Both the position numbers and the translations under genes were made by a program. The notes below the pieces were generated by a model. It had not been told where the DNA came from, made no database searches, and saw only the letters and a program-made list of their open reading frames with translations. From Pseudomonadales bacterium (GTDB lineage: Bacteria > Pseudomonadota > Gammaproteobacteria > Pseudomonadales > UBA7239): 64,000 nucleotides of DNA. Below are positions 38,234 to 47,710 of the stretch, piece after piece. Position 1 is the stretch's first letter. Every line of letters starts with the position of its first letter. The DNA lies in assembly GCA_041395665.1 (NCBI GenBank), contig JAWLAB010000002.1, positions 365,140 through 429,139 on the forward strand. Reading direction: 5' to 3'.

Positions 38234-38263
38234 CTCACACCTCACCTGAGATTAATGCGCGAT

Positions 38264-41200
38264 TCACGCCGTGCCGTGCAGTGTTTGTAAACGCCGCACG
38301 ACAGTGTCCGCTTTCATTTGCAACGCCATAGAAGACGCTTCACCGCCAGCCAGCGTGGTGTTGTAGTACACCTTGTGCTGCAACGCCGAGCGACGAATGG
38401 TGGAAGAATCCGCAATCGCTTGGCGACCTTCTGTGGTGTTGATGATTAACTGAATTTTGCCATTTTTAATCATATCGACAATGTGCGGACGGCCTTCCGT
38501 CACTTTGTTGATGATTTCCACTTCCAAACCCGCCGCTTGCAATTCACGCGCCGTGCCGCGTGTGGCAATTAAATTAAAGCCGCAATCGCGTAAGCGTTTT
38601 GCTACCGACACAATGCCCGCTTTATCCACTTCACGCACGCTAATAAACGCGTTGCCGCCGTTACGCGGCAATTTTTCGCCCGCGCCGAGCTGCGCTTTAC
38701 CATAGGCTTCGGCAAAAGTTTCGCCGGTGCCCATCACTTCGCCGGTGGATTTCATTTCTGGACCCAGTATCGGATCCACCGTTGGGAACTTATTAAAAGG
38801 GAAGACCGCTTCTTTAACACTGAAGAAAGTTGGAATAATTTCTTTAGTGAATTTTTGTTCTGCCAGTGATTTCCCTACCATGCAGCGCGCAGCAACTTTC
38901 GCCAGTGACACACCGATACATTTCGACACAAACGGCACGGTGCGCGACGCGCGCGGATTTACTTCGATCACATAAATGGTGTCGTCTTGATACGCCAACT
39001 GCACATTCATCAAACCGACTACATTCAACTCACGCGCCATTTTTTTCACGGTTTCGCGCATTTCATCTTGCACAGTTGCAGGCAGAGAATACGGCGGCAG
39101 CGAACAGGCAGAATCACCAGAATGCACGCCGGCCTGTTCGATGTGCTGCATGATTGCGCCGATCACCACTTCTTTACCGTCAGATACTGCATCGATATCC
39201 ACTTCAATCGCAGCATTCAAAAAGCGATCCAACAACACAGGCGCATCGTTCGACACTTGCACCGCATCGCGCATATAAGTTTTTAATTCAGATTCTTTGT
39301 AAACGATTTCCATCGCGCGGCCGCCCAATACATACGAAGGGCGCACCACCAAGGGATAACCAATTTCAGTCGCTTTTTGTACCGCTTCTTCCGCAGAGCG
39401 CACCGTGGCATTGCGCGGTTGCGTCAGCTGCAATTTCTCAATCATTTTTTGAAATTGTTCGCGATCTTCGGCGCGATCAATTGCTTCCGGTGTCGTGCCG
39501 ACAATCGGCACACCCGCTGCTTCCAAGGCGCGCGCCAACTTCAACGGTGTTTGACCGCCGAATTGCACAATCACGCCTTTGGGATTTTCTTTGGCGACGA
39601 TTTCCAACACATCTTCCAAAGTCACCGGCTCAAAATACAGGCGATCGGAAGTATCGTAATCGGTAGAAACCGTCTCAGGGTTACAGTTGACCATGATGGT
39701 TTCGTAACCATCTTCGCGCATGGCCAATGCCGCGTGCACGCAACAGTAATCAAATTCAATGCCTTGACCAATACGGTTAGGACCACCGCCCAACACCATG
39801 ATTTTGTCACGCTGACTGGGATTGGCTTCGCACTCTTCTTGATAAGTGGAATACATGTACGCAGTGTCAGTAGCAAACTCCGCCGCGCAAGTATCAACGC
39901 GTTTGTAAACCGGACGCACATTGAGCGAATGACGCAGCTCACGAATTACTTCTTCTTTCACATTCAGCAATGTAGCGAGACGCGCATCAGAAAAACCTTT
40001 GCGTTTTAACAAGCGCAAATAATCTGCATTCATGTCATCCAGTGATACTTCCTGCACCGCTTGTTCGTAGCGCACTAATTCAGCAATTTGCACCAAGAAC
40101 CAGCGGTCAATGCTGGAGACCTCAAACACTTCATCGACTGACATACCGAGACGAAATGCGTCAGCGATGTACCACAAACGCTCAGCGCCGGCGACTTTCA
40201 ATTCACGACGCACCACATCCAAGGCTTCTTCTTCGCCTTCTTCCACTTGTGGCAAACGCGATTCAAAACCAGCAGAGCCAACTTCCAAACCGCGCATCGC
40301 TTTTTGCAGCGACTCTTGGAAGTTGGAACCAATTGCCATCACTTCGCCGACCGATTTCATTTGCGTGGTTAAACGCGGATCAGCATCGGGGAACTTTTCA
40401 AAAGTAAAACGCGGCACTTTCGTAACCACATAATCAATCGACGGCTCAAACGACACCGGCGTTCTACCGCCCGTGATTTCATTTTTTAATTCATCCAGCG
40501 TAAAACCGACTGCTAATTTTGCGGCGACTTTGGCAATAGGAAAACCTGTCGCTTTTGATGCCAAGGCAGATGAACGCGACACACGCGGATTCATCTCAAT
40601 CACAATCATACGACCCGTGTCAGGATTAACGGAAAACTGTACATTCGAGCCGCCGGTTTCCACACCGATTTCACGCAACACCGCCAAGGAGGCATTGCGC
40701 ATGATTTGGTATTCGCGATCGGTCAATGTTTGCGCAGGCGCAACCGTAATAGAGTCACCGGTGTGCACACCCATCGCATCAAAATTTTCAATCGAACAGA
40801 CGATGATGCAGTTATCATTTTTATCGCGCACCACTTCCATTTCGTATTCTTTCCAACCGAGCAGCGATTCATCAATCAACAACTCGTTGGTGGGCGATAA
40901 ATCCAAACCGCGCTCGCAAATTTCGACAAACTCTTCGCGGTTGTATGCAATACCGCCGCCAGAACCACCCATGGTGAACGACGGACGAATAACCACAGGA
41001 AAACCAAAACGATCGAGAATTTGTAACGCTTCCTCCAAAGAGTGCGCGATGCCGGAACGCGCGGTATCCAAACCAATCGCTTTCATCGCCTTATCAAAAC
41101 GATGGCGATCTTCCGCCTTATCAATCGCATCCGCCGTGGCGCCAATCATCTCCACGCCGAATTGTTGTAGTACACCTTCGCGCGCCAAATCCAACGCGCA

Positions 41201-41491
41201 ATTCAACGCGGTTTGTCCGCCCATAGTGGGCAGCAACGCATCCGGTTTTTCTTGCTCAATAATTTTTGCCACCGTGCGCCATTCCACTGGTTCGATGTAG
41301 GTCGCGTCCGCCATCGCGGGGTCCGTCATGATCGTCGCGGGGTTGGAGTTGACGAGAATGACGCGATAACCCTCTTCACGCAGTGCTTTGCACGCCTGTG
41401 CGCCGGAGTAATCGAACTCGCAGGCTTGACCGATGATGATGGGGCCAGAGCCGAGAATTAGGATGGACTTGATGTCGGTACGCTTAGGCAT
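38264..41491 (-). CDS. carB: Carbamoyl-phosphate synthase large subunit
   Basis: A 1075-residue enzyme that makes carbamoyl phosphate from bicarbonate, ATP and ammonia passed from CarA, for arginine and pyrimidine synthesis. Two homologous ATP-grasp halves are visible, each with a GSGPIIIGQ/GGGPNRIGQG-type start and an EVNPR/EMNPR block. The allosteric MGS-like domain follows (SVAKRLRDCGFNLIATRGTA). The length matches E. coli CarB (1073). Its start overlaps carA by eight bases. Confidence 0.98.
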   Translation of the reverse strand: MPKRTDIKSILILGSGPIIIGQACEFDYSGAQACKALREEGYRVILVNSNPATIMTDPAMADATYIEPVEWRTVAKIIEQEKPDALLPTMGGQTALNCALDLAREGVLQQFGVEMIGATADAIDKAEDRHRFDKAMKAIGLDTARSGIAHSLEEALQILDRFGFPVVIRPSFTMGGSGGGIAYNREEFVEICERGLDLSPTNELLIDESLLGWKEYEMEVVRDKNDNCIIVCSIENFDAMGVHTGDSITVAPAQTLTDREYQIMRNASLAVLREIGVETGGSNVQFSVNPDTGRMIVIEMNPRVSRSSALASKATGFPIAKVAAKLAVGFTLDELKNEITGGRTPVSFEPSIDYVVTKVPRFTFEKFPDADPRLTTQMKSVGEVMAIGSNFQESLQKAMRGLEVGSAGFESRLPQVEEGEEEALDVVRRELKVAGAERLWYIADAFRLGMSVDEVFEVSSIDRWFLVQIAELVRYEQAVQEVSLDDMNADYLRLLKRKGFSDARLATLLNVKEEVIRELRHSLNVRPVYKRVDTCAAEFATDTAYMYSTYQEECEANPSQRDKIMVLGGGPNRIGQGIEFDYCCVHAALAMREDGYETIMVNCNPETVSTDYDTSDRLYFEPVTLEDVLEIVAKENPKGVIVQFGGQTPLKLARALEAAGVPIVGTTPEAIDRAEDREQFQKMIEKLQLTQPRNATVRSAEEAVQKATEIGYPLVVRPSYVLGGRAMEIVYKESELKTYMRDAVQVSNDAPVLLDRFLNAAIEVDIDAVSDGKEVVIGAIMQHIEQAGVHSGDSACSLPPYSLPATVQDEMRETVKKMARELNVVGLMNVQLAYQDDTIYVIEVNPRASRTVPFVSKCIGVSLAKVAARCMVGKSLAEQKFTKEIIPTFFSVKEAVFPFNKFPTVDPILGPEMKSTGEVMGTGETFAEAYGKAQLGAGEKLPRNGGNAFISVREVDKAGIVSVAKRLRDCGFNLIATRGTARELQAAGLEVEIINKVTEGRPHIVDMIKNGKIQLIINTTEGRQAIADSSTIRRSALQHKVYYNTTLAGGEASSMALQMKADTVVRRLQTLHGTA

Positions 41492-42644
41492 TTTTTTCTC
41501 CTGCTGTACGGCTTTCCGCCATCATCGCAATGAATCGATCGAACAAATCGGCCGCCTCGTGCGGACCGGGACTGGCCTCGGGATGGCCCTGGAAACTGAA
41601 AGCAGGCACATCGGTGCGCGCGATGCCCTGCAAGCTGCCGTCGAACAGCGATTTGTGTGTCACGCGCACCGTGGCGGGCAGCGTGGCTTCATCCGCCGCA
41701 AAACCGTGGTTTTGGCTGGTGATCAACACTTGTCCAGAATCGAGATCTTGCACGGGATGGTTGGCGCCGTGGTGACCAAATTTCATTTTCAAAGTCTTAG
41801 CGCCAGAGGCGAGCGCGAGCAGTTGATGGCCGAGACAAATACCGAACAGCGGCACTTTGGCATCGATAAAAGACTCAATCGCGCTGATGGCGTAGTCGCA
41901 GGGCTCTGGATCGCCAGGGCCGTTGGAAAGAAACACACCGTCCGGTTTCATCGCCAACACTTCGCTGGCCGGTGTTTGCGCCGGCACTACGGTCACTTCG
42001 CAACCGCTCTCCACCAATAAACGCAAAATATTGCGTTTCACGCCAAAATCGTAAGCGACCACTTTGTATTTTGGCTGCGCACTGTCATTAAAGCCCACAC
42101 CCAGCTGCCAAGTGCCTTCGTTGAAGGGATAGGCCTGCTTGGTGCTGACCACTTTCGCCAAATCCATGCCTTTGATGCCGGGCCAAGCGCGAGCCAGTTC
42201 TAAGGCTTTCGTTTCATCAATTGCATCACCCGCCATCAAACAGCCGTTTTGCGCACCTTTCTCACGCAGCAACCGCGTCAAGCGGCGCGTGTCGATATCG
42301 GCCAAACCGATCACATTGTGGCGTTTGAGATAAGTAGAAAGATCTTCTTCACCGCGAAAGTTGCTGGCGAGCAGCGGTAGATCACGAATGATCAAACCGC
42401 GACACCAAACGCGACTCGATTCTTCATCTTCAGGATTACAACCGACATTGCCGATATGCGGATAAGTCAGCGTGACGATCTGCTCGGCGTAGGAAGGGTC
42501 TGTCAGAATTTCTTGGTAGCCGGTGAGCGCCGTGTTGAACACCACCTCACCCGTGGAAACACCTTCAGCACCGATGCTCGTGCCGCGAAAAATACTGCCA
42601 TCAGCTAGGGCGAGCAGGGCGGGTTTTCTGGTTAGAGCTATCAC
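41484..42644 (-). CDS. carA: Carbamoyl-phosphate synthase small subunit
   Basis: A 386-residue class I glutamine amidotransferase that supplies ammonia to CarB. The N-terminal block LADGSIFRGTSIGAEG and GYQEILTDPSYAEQIV are CarA-specific; the catalytic Cys is in FGICLGHQLLALA and the His-x-Glu in FQGHPEASPGPHE. First gene of carA-carB-greA. The 310-base spacer upstream carries a strong hairpin described separately. No dapB is found upstream, unlike in pseudomonads. Confidence 0.97.
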   Translation of the reverse strand: MIALTRKPALLALADGSIFRGTSIGAEGVSTGEVVFNTALTGYQEILTDPSYAEQIVTLTYPHIGNVGCNPEDEESSRVWCRGLIIRDLPLLASNFRGEEDLSTYLKRHNVIGLADIDTRRLTRLLREKGAQNGCLMAGDAIDETKALELARAWPGIKGMDLAKVVSTKQAYPFNEGTWQLGVGFNDSAQPKYKVVAYDFGVKRNILRLLVESGCEVTVVPAQTPASEVLAMKPDGVFLSNGPGDPEPCDYAISAIESFIDAKVPLFGICLGHQLLALASGAKTLKMKFGHHGANHPVQDLDSGQVLITSQNHGFAADEATLPATVRVTHKSLFDGSLQGIARTDVPAFSFQGHPEASPGPHEAADLFDRFIAMMAESRTAGEKNA

Positions 42645-42954
42645 GCGTATTCCCCTTTAGTTTGCCGATGGTACTTTTATGCTTTCTGCAGGCGCAGCAA
42701 CAGACACCTATTGCTAGGTAAGCCATTGAAATCATTGAAAACTTCCGAAGAGTGGCTTAAAAAAAACGGGCTGAACTCGCGCTCATCCCGTTTTTTTGAA
42801 ATCTTTCACTGTGCCACTGTGGTCTCTCGTCTTCAGGTTGCTACCTGAGGGCGCATTCTACGGGAAAGGGGGGATGGGTGTCCACGCAAAAAGCTAGGCA
42901 AAGCTCCGTCGATCAGGCATATTGCCAAAAGAATTCTGTAAAAAAGACCTCTAT
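42645..42954. other. Intergenic region between carA and the radical SAM gene
   Basis: No protein gene is supported here. Besides the hairpin at 42,760-42,797 it holds a short inverted repeat TCAGGT-TGCT-ACCTGA near 42,833. It must contain the promoters of carA (minus) and the radical SAM gene (plus). Confidence 0.6.
42760..42797. terminator. Strong bidirectional hairpin upstream of carA
   Basis: An 11-base stem (seven A then ACGGG-type arm, with CCCG and seven T on the other side) around a loop of about 16 bases. On the minus strand it ends in eight T and lies about 115 bases before the carA start, so it could stop transcription of a carA leader. On the plus strand it also ends in seven T. 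No gene ends nearby on either strand. Confidence 0.65.
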
Positions 42955-43878
42955 ATGAAAGTGCTTGATCGAACCGGCGAGCAATACAAAATTATCAAGC
43001 ATGAGCGCCATTACGCCGATAACCTGACGATTGTTGGCGTAGAGCCTTACCTAAAATGCGGATTTCGCTGTTTTTATTGCATTACAGATAGCCAAGGTAA
43101 AACCCAGCCTATCGAACCCAGCTTAGAGCAATTTCAGCAGCGCTTTTTAGCGGAATTAGAAAATTTCTCAGACGATCGCTTTTTATTTGGCATTAGCCTA
43201 GCTACGGATTCTTATAACGATATCGAAGAAAAATGGGGTTACACCCGCTGGGTTATAGACGAGCTCACTCGCCGCAACCGCCGCATTTACATCACAACCA
43301 AAAGCCCATTAATTACACGCGATATTGATCTCTTCAAGCGTGTATCGCCTGAACGCTGCAAACTGATTATTTCATTTACTGCGTCGACTTCTGAGCTTGC
43401 CCGTCTAGCAGAACCACAAGCACCACCGCCAGAGGATCGTCTTAAAGCCTTGCACACGCTACACGACGCAGGGCTCAACGCTTGTGTATTACTGGCACCG
43501 TGGATACCAGAAATTAGCGACACAGATCGTCTGCTGTCGCTATTTCCTAAAGGCATCAATGTTTTTTTTCAGCCGATTGAATTGGGCGACGACTTTGAAG
43601 AAGTGCTCGACCAACAACGCACACAGTTCAGCGCAGCATTGTTTATGGGAAAGCAATGGACGCAGAATGAAATTAATCGCGCTTACATCCACGAGTGCAA
43701 CACGGTTGGGAAAAAATACTGGAAAGATTTTGCGATGGAGTGGCGACACCCCATCACACTGGCAACACACGCAGACAATTCCGGCTACTTAAAGCGCATG
43801 AGGCCTGGCAGATTCGACCCGGATCAATGGGTGCAAGAACACTGGATCACGCCCAAAATTCCTGCTGCCTCGTTATAA
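42955..43878 (+). CDS. Radical SAM protein, SPL-like family
   Basis: A 307-residue protein with the radical SAM cluster motif CGFRCFYC (C-x3-C-x2-C) near residue 37, which would bind a 4Fe-4S cluster and SAM. The SPL-like layout is visible: FGISLATDSYNDIEEKWG, then the ITTKSPLITRDID strand, and no C-terminal SPASM cysteines. The closest described families are the SplB-related proteins of unknown substrate; DNA photoproduct repair cannot be claimed. The ATG at 42955 is chosen; a TTG at 42922 is open but lacks a better ribosome site. It converges on psd, ending one base from it. Confidence 0.82.
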   Translation: MKVLDRTGEQYKIIKHERHYADNLTIVGVEPYLKCGFRCFYCITDSQGKTQPIEPSLEQFQQRFLAELENFSDDRFLFGISLATDSYNDIEEKWGYTRWVIDELTRRNRRIYITTKSPLITRDIDLFKRVSPERCKLIISFTASTSELARLAEPQAPPPEDRLKALHTLHDAGLNACVLLAPWIPEISDTDRLLSLFPKGINVFFQPIELGDDFEEVLDQQRTQFSAALFMGKQWTQNEINRAYIHECNTVGKKYWKDFAMEWRHPITLATHADNSGYLKRMRPGRFDPDQWVQEHWITPKIPAASL

Positions 43879-43879
43879 A

Positions 43880-44749
43880 CTAATCTGCAAACTCCTGCCC
43901 CATTTTTACTGCATCACCCGCTTCCACTTCCCATTCCAAATCACTGGATTTACGAAACAACACAATCGCTGTCGAACCCAATTTGAAACGCCCCATCTCT
44001 GCACCTTTTTCAAGATGTACCGGTGTGGGCGCATTCACAAAATCTTGCGTTTCAATTTGACGCAAACGCGGCGCCACTTGCCCAGCCCACACTGTTTCGA
44101 TGCCAGCTACGATCATTGCGCCAACCAAAATTACCGCCATTTCGCCGTATTGCGTATCAAAAATAGCCACTAATCTTTCATTGCGCGCAAACAATCGCGG
44201 CACATTGTCTGCTGTAGTGGCATTCACAGAAAATAAATCACCAGGAATATAAATACTGCGCAACAAACGCCCTGCAACTGGCATGTGTACGCGATGGTAA
44301 TCACGCGGCGATAAGTACACAGTGGCAAACAAGCCCTCATCAAACAATGCAGCCAATTGCTCATCGCCGCCCAATAATTCTTGCGTAGTAAAACTTTGGC
44401 CTTTCGCTTGGAAAATACGACCATGTTTGATTTCACCTGCTTGGCTGATCTGTCCATCAGCAGGGCAGCAAACATCATCCGATAAAGGGCGCATTCCTTC
44501 AGCCAAGGCGCGCGTGAAAAAATGATTGAAGTGGCGATAGCTTCGGTAGTCCTTCTCCTCCGCCTCATTCATATTCACATTAAACTGACGGATAAAGCTT
44601 TTAATCAGAAAGTTTTTTAGCCAAGGCGTTTCGTTTTCCGCCAACAAACCCACTAAGCGCGACAAAAAATGTTGTGGCAATACATACTGCAAAAGAATAA
44701 AAAGTTTATTCGACAACGAAGCATCTTCAGAAAATTTCATAAATGACAT
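43880..44749 (-). CDS. psd: Phosphatidylserine decarboxylase proenzyme
   Basis: A 289-residue inner-membrane-associated enzyme that makes phosphatidylethanolamine. Self-cleavage at LGST (in FKLGSTAIVLF, near residue 255) would create the pyruvoyl cofactor. The Asp and His of the charge relay are seen in PADGQI and SPRDYHRVHMP. Its first base overlaps the last base of the sseA stop. A rhodanese gene next to psd is an arrangement known from pseudomonads. Confidence 0.96.
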   Translation of the reverse strand: MSFMKFSEDASLSNKLFILLQYVLPQHFLSRLVGLLAENETPWLKNFLIKSFIRQFNVNMNEAEEKDYRSYRHFNHFFTRALAEGMRPLSDDVCCPADGQISQAGEIKHGRIFQAKGQSFTTQELLGGDEQLAALFDEGLFATVYLSPRDYHRVHMPVAGRLLRSIYIPGDLFSVNATTADNVPRLFARNERLVAIFDTQYGEMAVILVGAMIVAGIETVWAGQVAPRLRQIETQDFVNAPTPVHLEKGAEMGRFKLGSTAIVLFRKSSDLEWEVEAGDAVKMGQEFAD

Positions 44750-45573
44750 TAGGGATTTTCTCCTGTGTGAATAGGCAGACTATCACTGTTGCCCCATTCT
44801 GACCACGAGCCGGGGTAAGCCGCAATGTTCGGATAGCCTAAACTTTTGGCGGCGAGATAAGTGAGCGCAGAGCGACGATGTGTTTGGCAATGCGTGACGA
44901 TACTCTTATCCGGCGTGATGCCTTTTTGCTGCAAATACTGCGCTAAATCTTTACGGAAGCGCATCGCATTCGACGCATCCAATAACTCCACCCACTCGCA
45001 ATGAATGGCGCTAGGAATATGGCCGCCGTGTGCCGAAACTACTTTTGCGCCCGTGTATTCATCGCGTGATCGCGCATCCCATACCAGAAAATCTTTTGCT
45101 CCGAGCTGAGCATTAATTTCATCTGCCGTCATCAATAATTTTTTATCCACGGATAAAGTACGCGGCGCAACAGATGCAGGTGTATTCTCGCCCGACTGCA
45201 AAGGAAAACCAGCTGCTGTCCACGCAGTTTTTCCGCCGTTCAAAAAAGCAGTTTTTTTGTGGCCAATGACATCCAGCGTCCACACGAGGCGCGCGGCCAC
45301 CAAACCGTTTTCATCGTCGTAGCACACCACTTGTGTGTCTTCTGCTAAACCCATTTTGGCGAACAGTGCTGATAGATGCTCAATTGACGGCAACAAACCC
45401 ATGGCTGGTTTTTCACTGCGCACCAGCAATGACGCATCCAAATGTATCGCGCCGACAATATGACCTTCACGATATTTTTCAACATTACTTAAATCAATAA
45501 GTAAAAAATCGTCGTTATTAAAATTTTTTTGTAGCACATCAACTTCAAGAATAACTGGCAGTGATTCGCTCAT
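44749..45573 (-). CDS. sseA: Thiosulfate / 3-mercaptopyruvate sulfurtransferase (two rhodanese domains)
   Basis: A 274-residue tandem rhodanese protein. The N-terminal inactive domain (LLIDLSNVEKYREGHIVGAIH) precedes the active one, where the catalytic Cys lies in the loop CQTHRR. The loop composition is closer to thiosulfate sulfurtransferases with a basic loop than to the CGSGVTA loop of 3-mercaptopyruvate transferases. GSWSEWGN marks the C-terminus. The ATG at 45573 overlaps the upstream dioxygenase stop. It forms a sulfur-handling unit with that gene. Confidence 0.9.
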   Translation of the reverse strand: MSESLPVILEVDVLQKNFNNDDFLLIDLSNVEKYREGHIVGAIHLDASLLVRSEKPAMGLLPSIEHLSALFAKMGLAEDTQVVCYDDENGLVAARLVWTLDVIGHKKTAFLNGGKTAWTAAGFPLQSGENTPASVAPRTLSVDKKLLMTADEINAQLGAKDFLVWDARSRDEYTGAKVVSAHGGHIPSAIHCEWVELLDASNAMRFRKDLAQYLQQKGITPDKSIVTHCQTHRRSALTYLAAKSLGYPNIAAYPGSWSEWGNSDSLPIHTGENP

Positions 45574-46268
45574 GGTTTTTGTCCACACTGAAGATTGGCA
45601 GGCACTGCCACATCCATCCATTTTGGATTTGCCAGTTTTAAGTTGCTCATTAGCGTGACATAAGCCGCTTCATTTTCTACCTGCAAACGCGGGTTATGTG
45701 CTTTTTCTTCGCCAATAGTGCTTACCGTCCAGCCCTTATAGTCATGCGCTGGGTACACACGCGTACTGTCACGGAATTTTAAGACCTTATCGAACAAACT
45801 GCTGTACTGCTGATGCGCATTCCCATTTTGAAAATCTGTGCGACCTGTGCCGCGAATTAACAGTGTATCTCCCGTGAACAACCAATTTTCCTGTCCTACA
45901 TCCAACAAAAAACAATAGGAATCATCTGTGTGTCCTGGTGTGTAAATCGCTTTCAGGGATAGCTCGCCAAAATAGATTTTTTCGCCATCATGAAAACTTT
46001 GACTAATGCACGCTGCTCGCGCCGGCTCCCCCATCATGCTGCGACAACCTGTTGCATCGCGCAACGCACCCAATGCGGTTATGTGATCTGCATGGACATG
46101 CGTATCTAGCGCCACGACCAAACGCAGATTTAATTCACGCAACAACTGCAAATACTGTTCGGTGTTATCCACCACAGGGTCAATAAGAAGCGCCTCGTTT
46201 TTTTGTGGACATCCTAGCAAGTAGGTATAAGTGCCACTCTCTGCATGAAATAATTGCCGGAAAATCAT
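45570..46268 (-). CDS. ETHE1-like persulfide dioxygenase (MBL fold)
   Basis: A 232-residue metallo-beta-lactamase-fold enzyme. Iron ligands appear in HVHADH, in the TPGHTDDSYCF block and in FTGDTLLIRGTGRTDF, the last being a signature of ETHE1-type persulfide dioxygenases, which oxidise glutathione persulfide to sulfite. YPAHDYKGWTVSTIGEEK supplies the last ligand His. The ATG at 46268 is preferred to one at 46289. Four-base overlap with sseA suggests coupled translation. No SQR gene is in the window. Confidence 0.9.
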   Translation of the reverse strand: MIFRQLFHAESGTYTYLLGCPQKNEALLIDPVVDNTEQYLQLLRELNLRLVVALDTHVHADHITALGALRDATGCRSMMGEPARAACISQSFHDGEKIYFGELSLKAIYTPGHTDDSYCFLLDVGQENWLFTGDTLLIRGTGRTDFQNGNAHQQYSSLFDKVLKFRDSTRVYPAHDYKGWTVSTIGEEKAHNPRLQVENEAAYVTLMSNLKLANPKWMDVAVPANLQCGQKP

Positions 46269-46305
46269 GGAGCTGTCCTTTATCAACAAATTACTGCCAG
46301 TGTTT

Positions 46306-47133
46306 TCAAATTTGCAGCGAGCGCCACAGCACTAAAACAGCCATAACGATAATAGCAATAGCAAAAACTCGCTGTAGATGTGCGCCAGCTAAATAACGAA
46401 CAACCATGCTGCCAGCAATCATGCCCACAATACCACCGACAGCAAGCAGCCCAAGCTGCCCCCAATTGATCGTGTGCACTGCAATGTGTGCAAAGAAACC
46501 ACTGCTTGAAATAGCGGCAATAATAATTAGCGAAGTCGCCACGGCGTGACGCATCGATACGCCATTCAATTGATTTAAAAAAGGCACAATCAAAAAGCCG
46601 CCACCCACACCAAACAGCCCAGACAACAACCCCGTCATCATGCCGCCACCGGTCAACCCCGCCATACAGCGCGGCCGCCAATCGAAGCGGCCTGTCTCGC
46701 TCAACTTGCACAACAGCGGCTCTGGTGGCTCGGCTAGGCTGTCACCGGCACGCACCACGCGCGCCAATTCAGGGCGCCGAACGCTTTGATAAAGCATACG
46801 CACCGCTATAACCAAGGAGAGCAAGGCAAATCCCGTCAACAGTAGCGAAGCAGGCAGCAAAGTAGCGAACCAACGCCCCCAAGGTGCGAGCAAGGCACCG
46901 CTCACGCCAAACAATAGCGCAGGAATCCACAACACTTCGCGATGAAGGATGCGCTGAACGGCGCCATAGACGCTACTCACTGCCACCACACCCAGCGCTA
47001 GGCCGGTGGCATCCGTTGGCTCCAGATGCAGTAAAAACAACAGTAACGGCACAGCCAGAACAGAGCCTCCCGCTCCCGTTAGACCGAGAACAAGCCCTAT
47101 CAGTATGCCAACCACTAACAGCACGACGCTCAA
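46306..47133 (-). CDS. TauE/SafE-family membrane permease
   Basis: A 275-residue integral membrane protein of the TauE/SafE (DUF81) family, with about eight helices in two similar halves: LIGLVLGLTGAGGSVLAVPLLLFLL at the N-terminus and GLLSGLFGVGGGFLIVPFL in the second half, each with the GxGGG turn. Members export or import sulfite, sulfoacetate or other organosulfur anions. Next to persulfide dioxygenase and rhodaneses, sulfite export is a reasonable inference. Confidence 0.88.
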   Translation of the reverse strand: MSVVLLVVGILIGLVLGLTGAGGSVLAVPLLLFLLHLEPTDATGLALGVVAVSSVYGAVQRILHREVLWIPALLFGVSGALLAPWGRWFATLLPASLLLTGFALLSLVIAVRMLYQSVRRPELARVVRAGDSLAEPPEPLLCKLSETGRFDWRPRCMAGLTGGGMMTGLLSGLFGVGGGFLIVPFLNQLNGVSMRHAVATSLIIIAAISSSGFFAHIAVHTINWGQLGLLAVGGIVGMIAGSMVVRYLAGAHLQRVFAIAIIVMAVLVLWRSLQI

Positions 47134-47142
47134 CTCGCGCCT

Positions 47143-47679
47143 TTATTTAGGCTGATTCCACGGCATTTTCATCAGCAACATTGCCATGCCACACCAGTCC
47201 GTTACGCCGGCAAAAACCAAGCCCGCGCCGACAAAAGCCGAAATACCAATAAAAGCAGGATGAATCAACCAGCTCAGCAATACACCCAGCAACACCAAGC
47301 TGCCTGCCGCGATGCGCACTTGCCGCTCAATAGGCAATGGCGCGCCCGCTGGCAACGGATGTAAAGCGGCTCGACCGCCCTCCACCACCAACAAAGGATT
47401 TGGCACCAAGGCTTGCAACTTTTCTGCCGCTTGACGCGCACGCATACCTCGCGCACAGAGCAACACCAATTTTTTATCTGGCGATAACTGATTGGCTTGC
47501 ACTAACTCGGCCACTTTTTCAGCACTCAAATTGCTCAGCGGCCAATTACAGGAGCCACTCTCGCAACCCGCTGCATATTCCGCTATTTCACGCACATCAA
47601 TTACAAAACAGTCTGGCGATTGCTGCAGTTCACGAAAACGCGCAGTACTAATGCTTTCAATAGAAGACGGTTGTGTCAT
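47143..47679 (-). CDS. Rhodanese-DUF2892 fusion membrane protein
   Basis: A 178-residue protein. Residues about 8-105 form a rhodanese domain (VIDVREIAEYAAG; active loop CARGMR with Cys), and residues about 118-170 match DUF2892, with two hydrophobic segments (LVLLGVLLSWLIHPAFIGIS; GAGLVFAGVTDWCGMAMLL). Such fusions are common in sulfide-oxidation clusters, carrying sulfane sulfur at the membrane. First gene of the unit that continues through TauE/SafE, the persulfide dioxygenase, sseA and psd. Confidence 0.88.
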   Translation of the reverse strand: MTQPSSIESISTARFRELQQSPDCFVIDVREIAEYAAGCESGSCNWPLSNLSAEKVAELVQANQLSPDKKLVLLCARGMRARQAAEKLQALVPNPLLVVEGGRAALHPLPAGAPLPIERQVRIAAGSLVLLGVLLSWLIHPAFIGISAFVGAGLVFAGVTDWCGMAMLLMKMPWNQPK

Positions 47680-47710
47680 AAGTCACCTCTAAAAATATGC
47701 CAGTAAAGTT

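Noticed and set aside
42922..42954. TTG start for the radical SAM protein
   Set aside because: The extra residues are not needed for the domain and the ATG at 42955 gives the family-like beginning.
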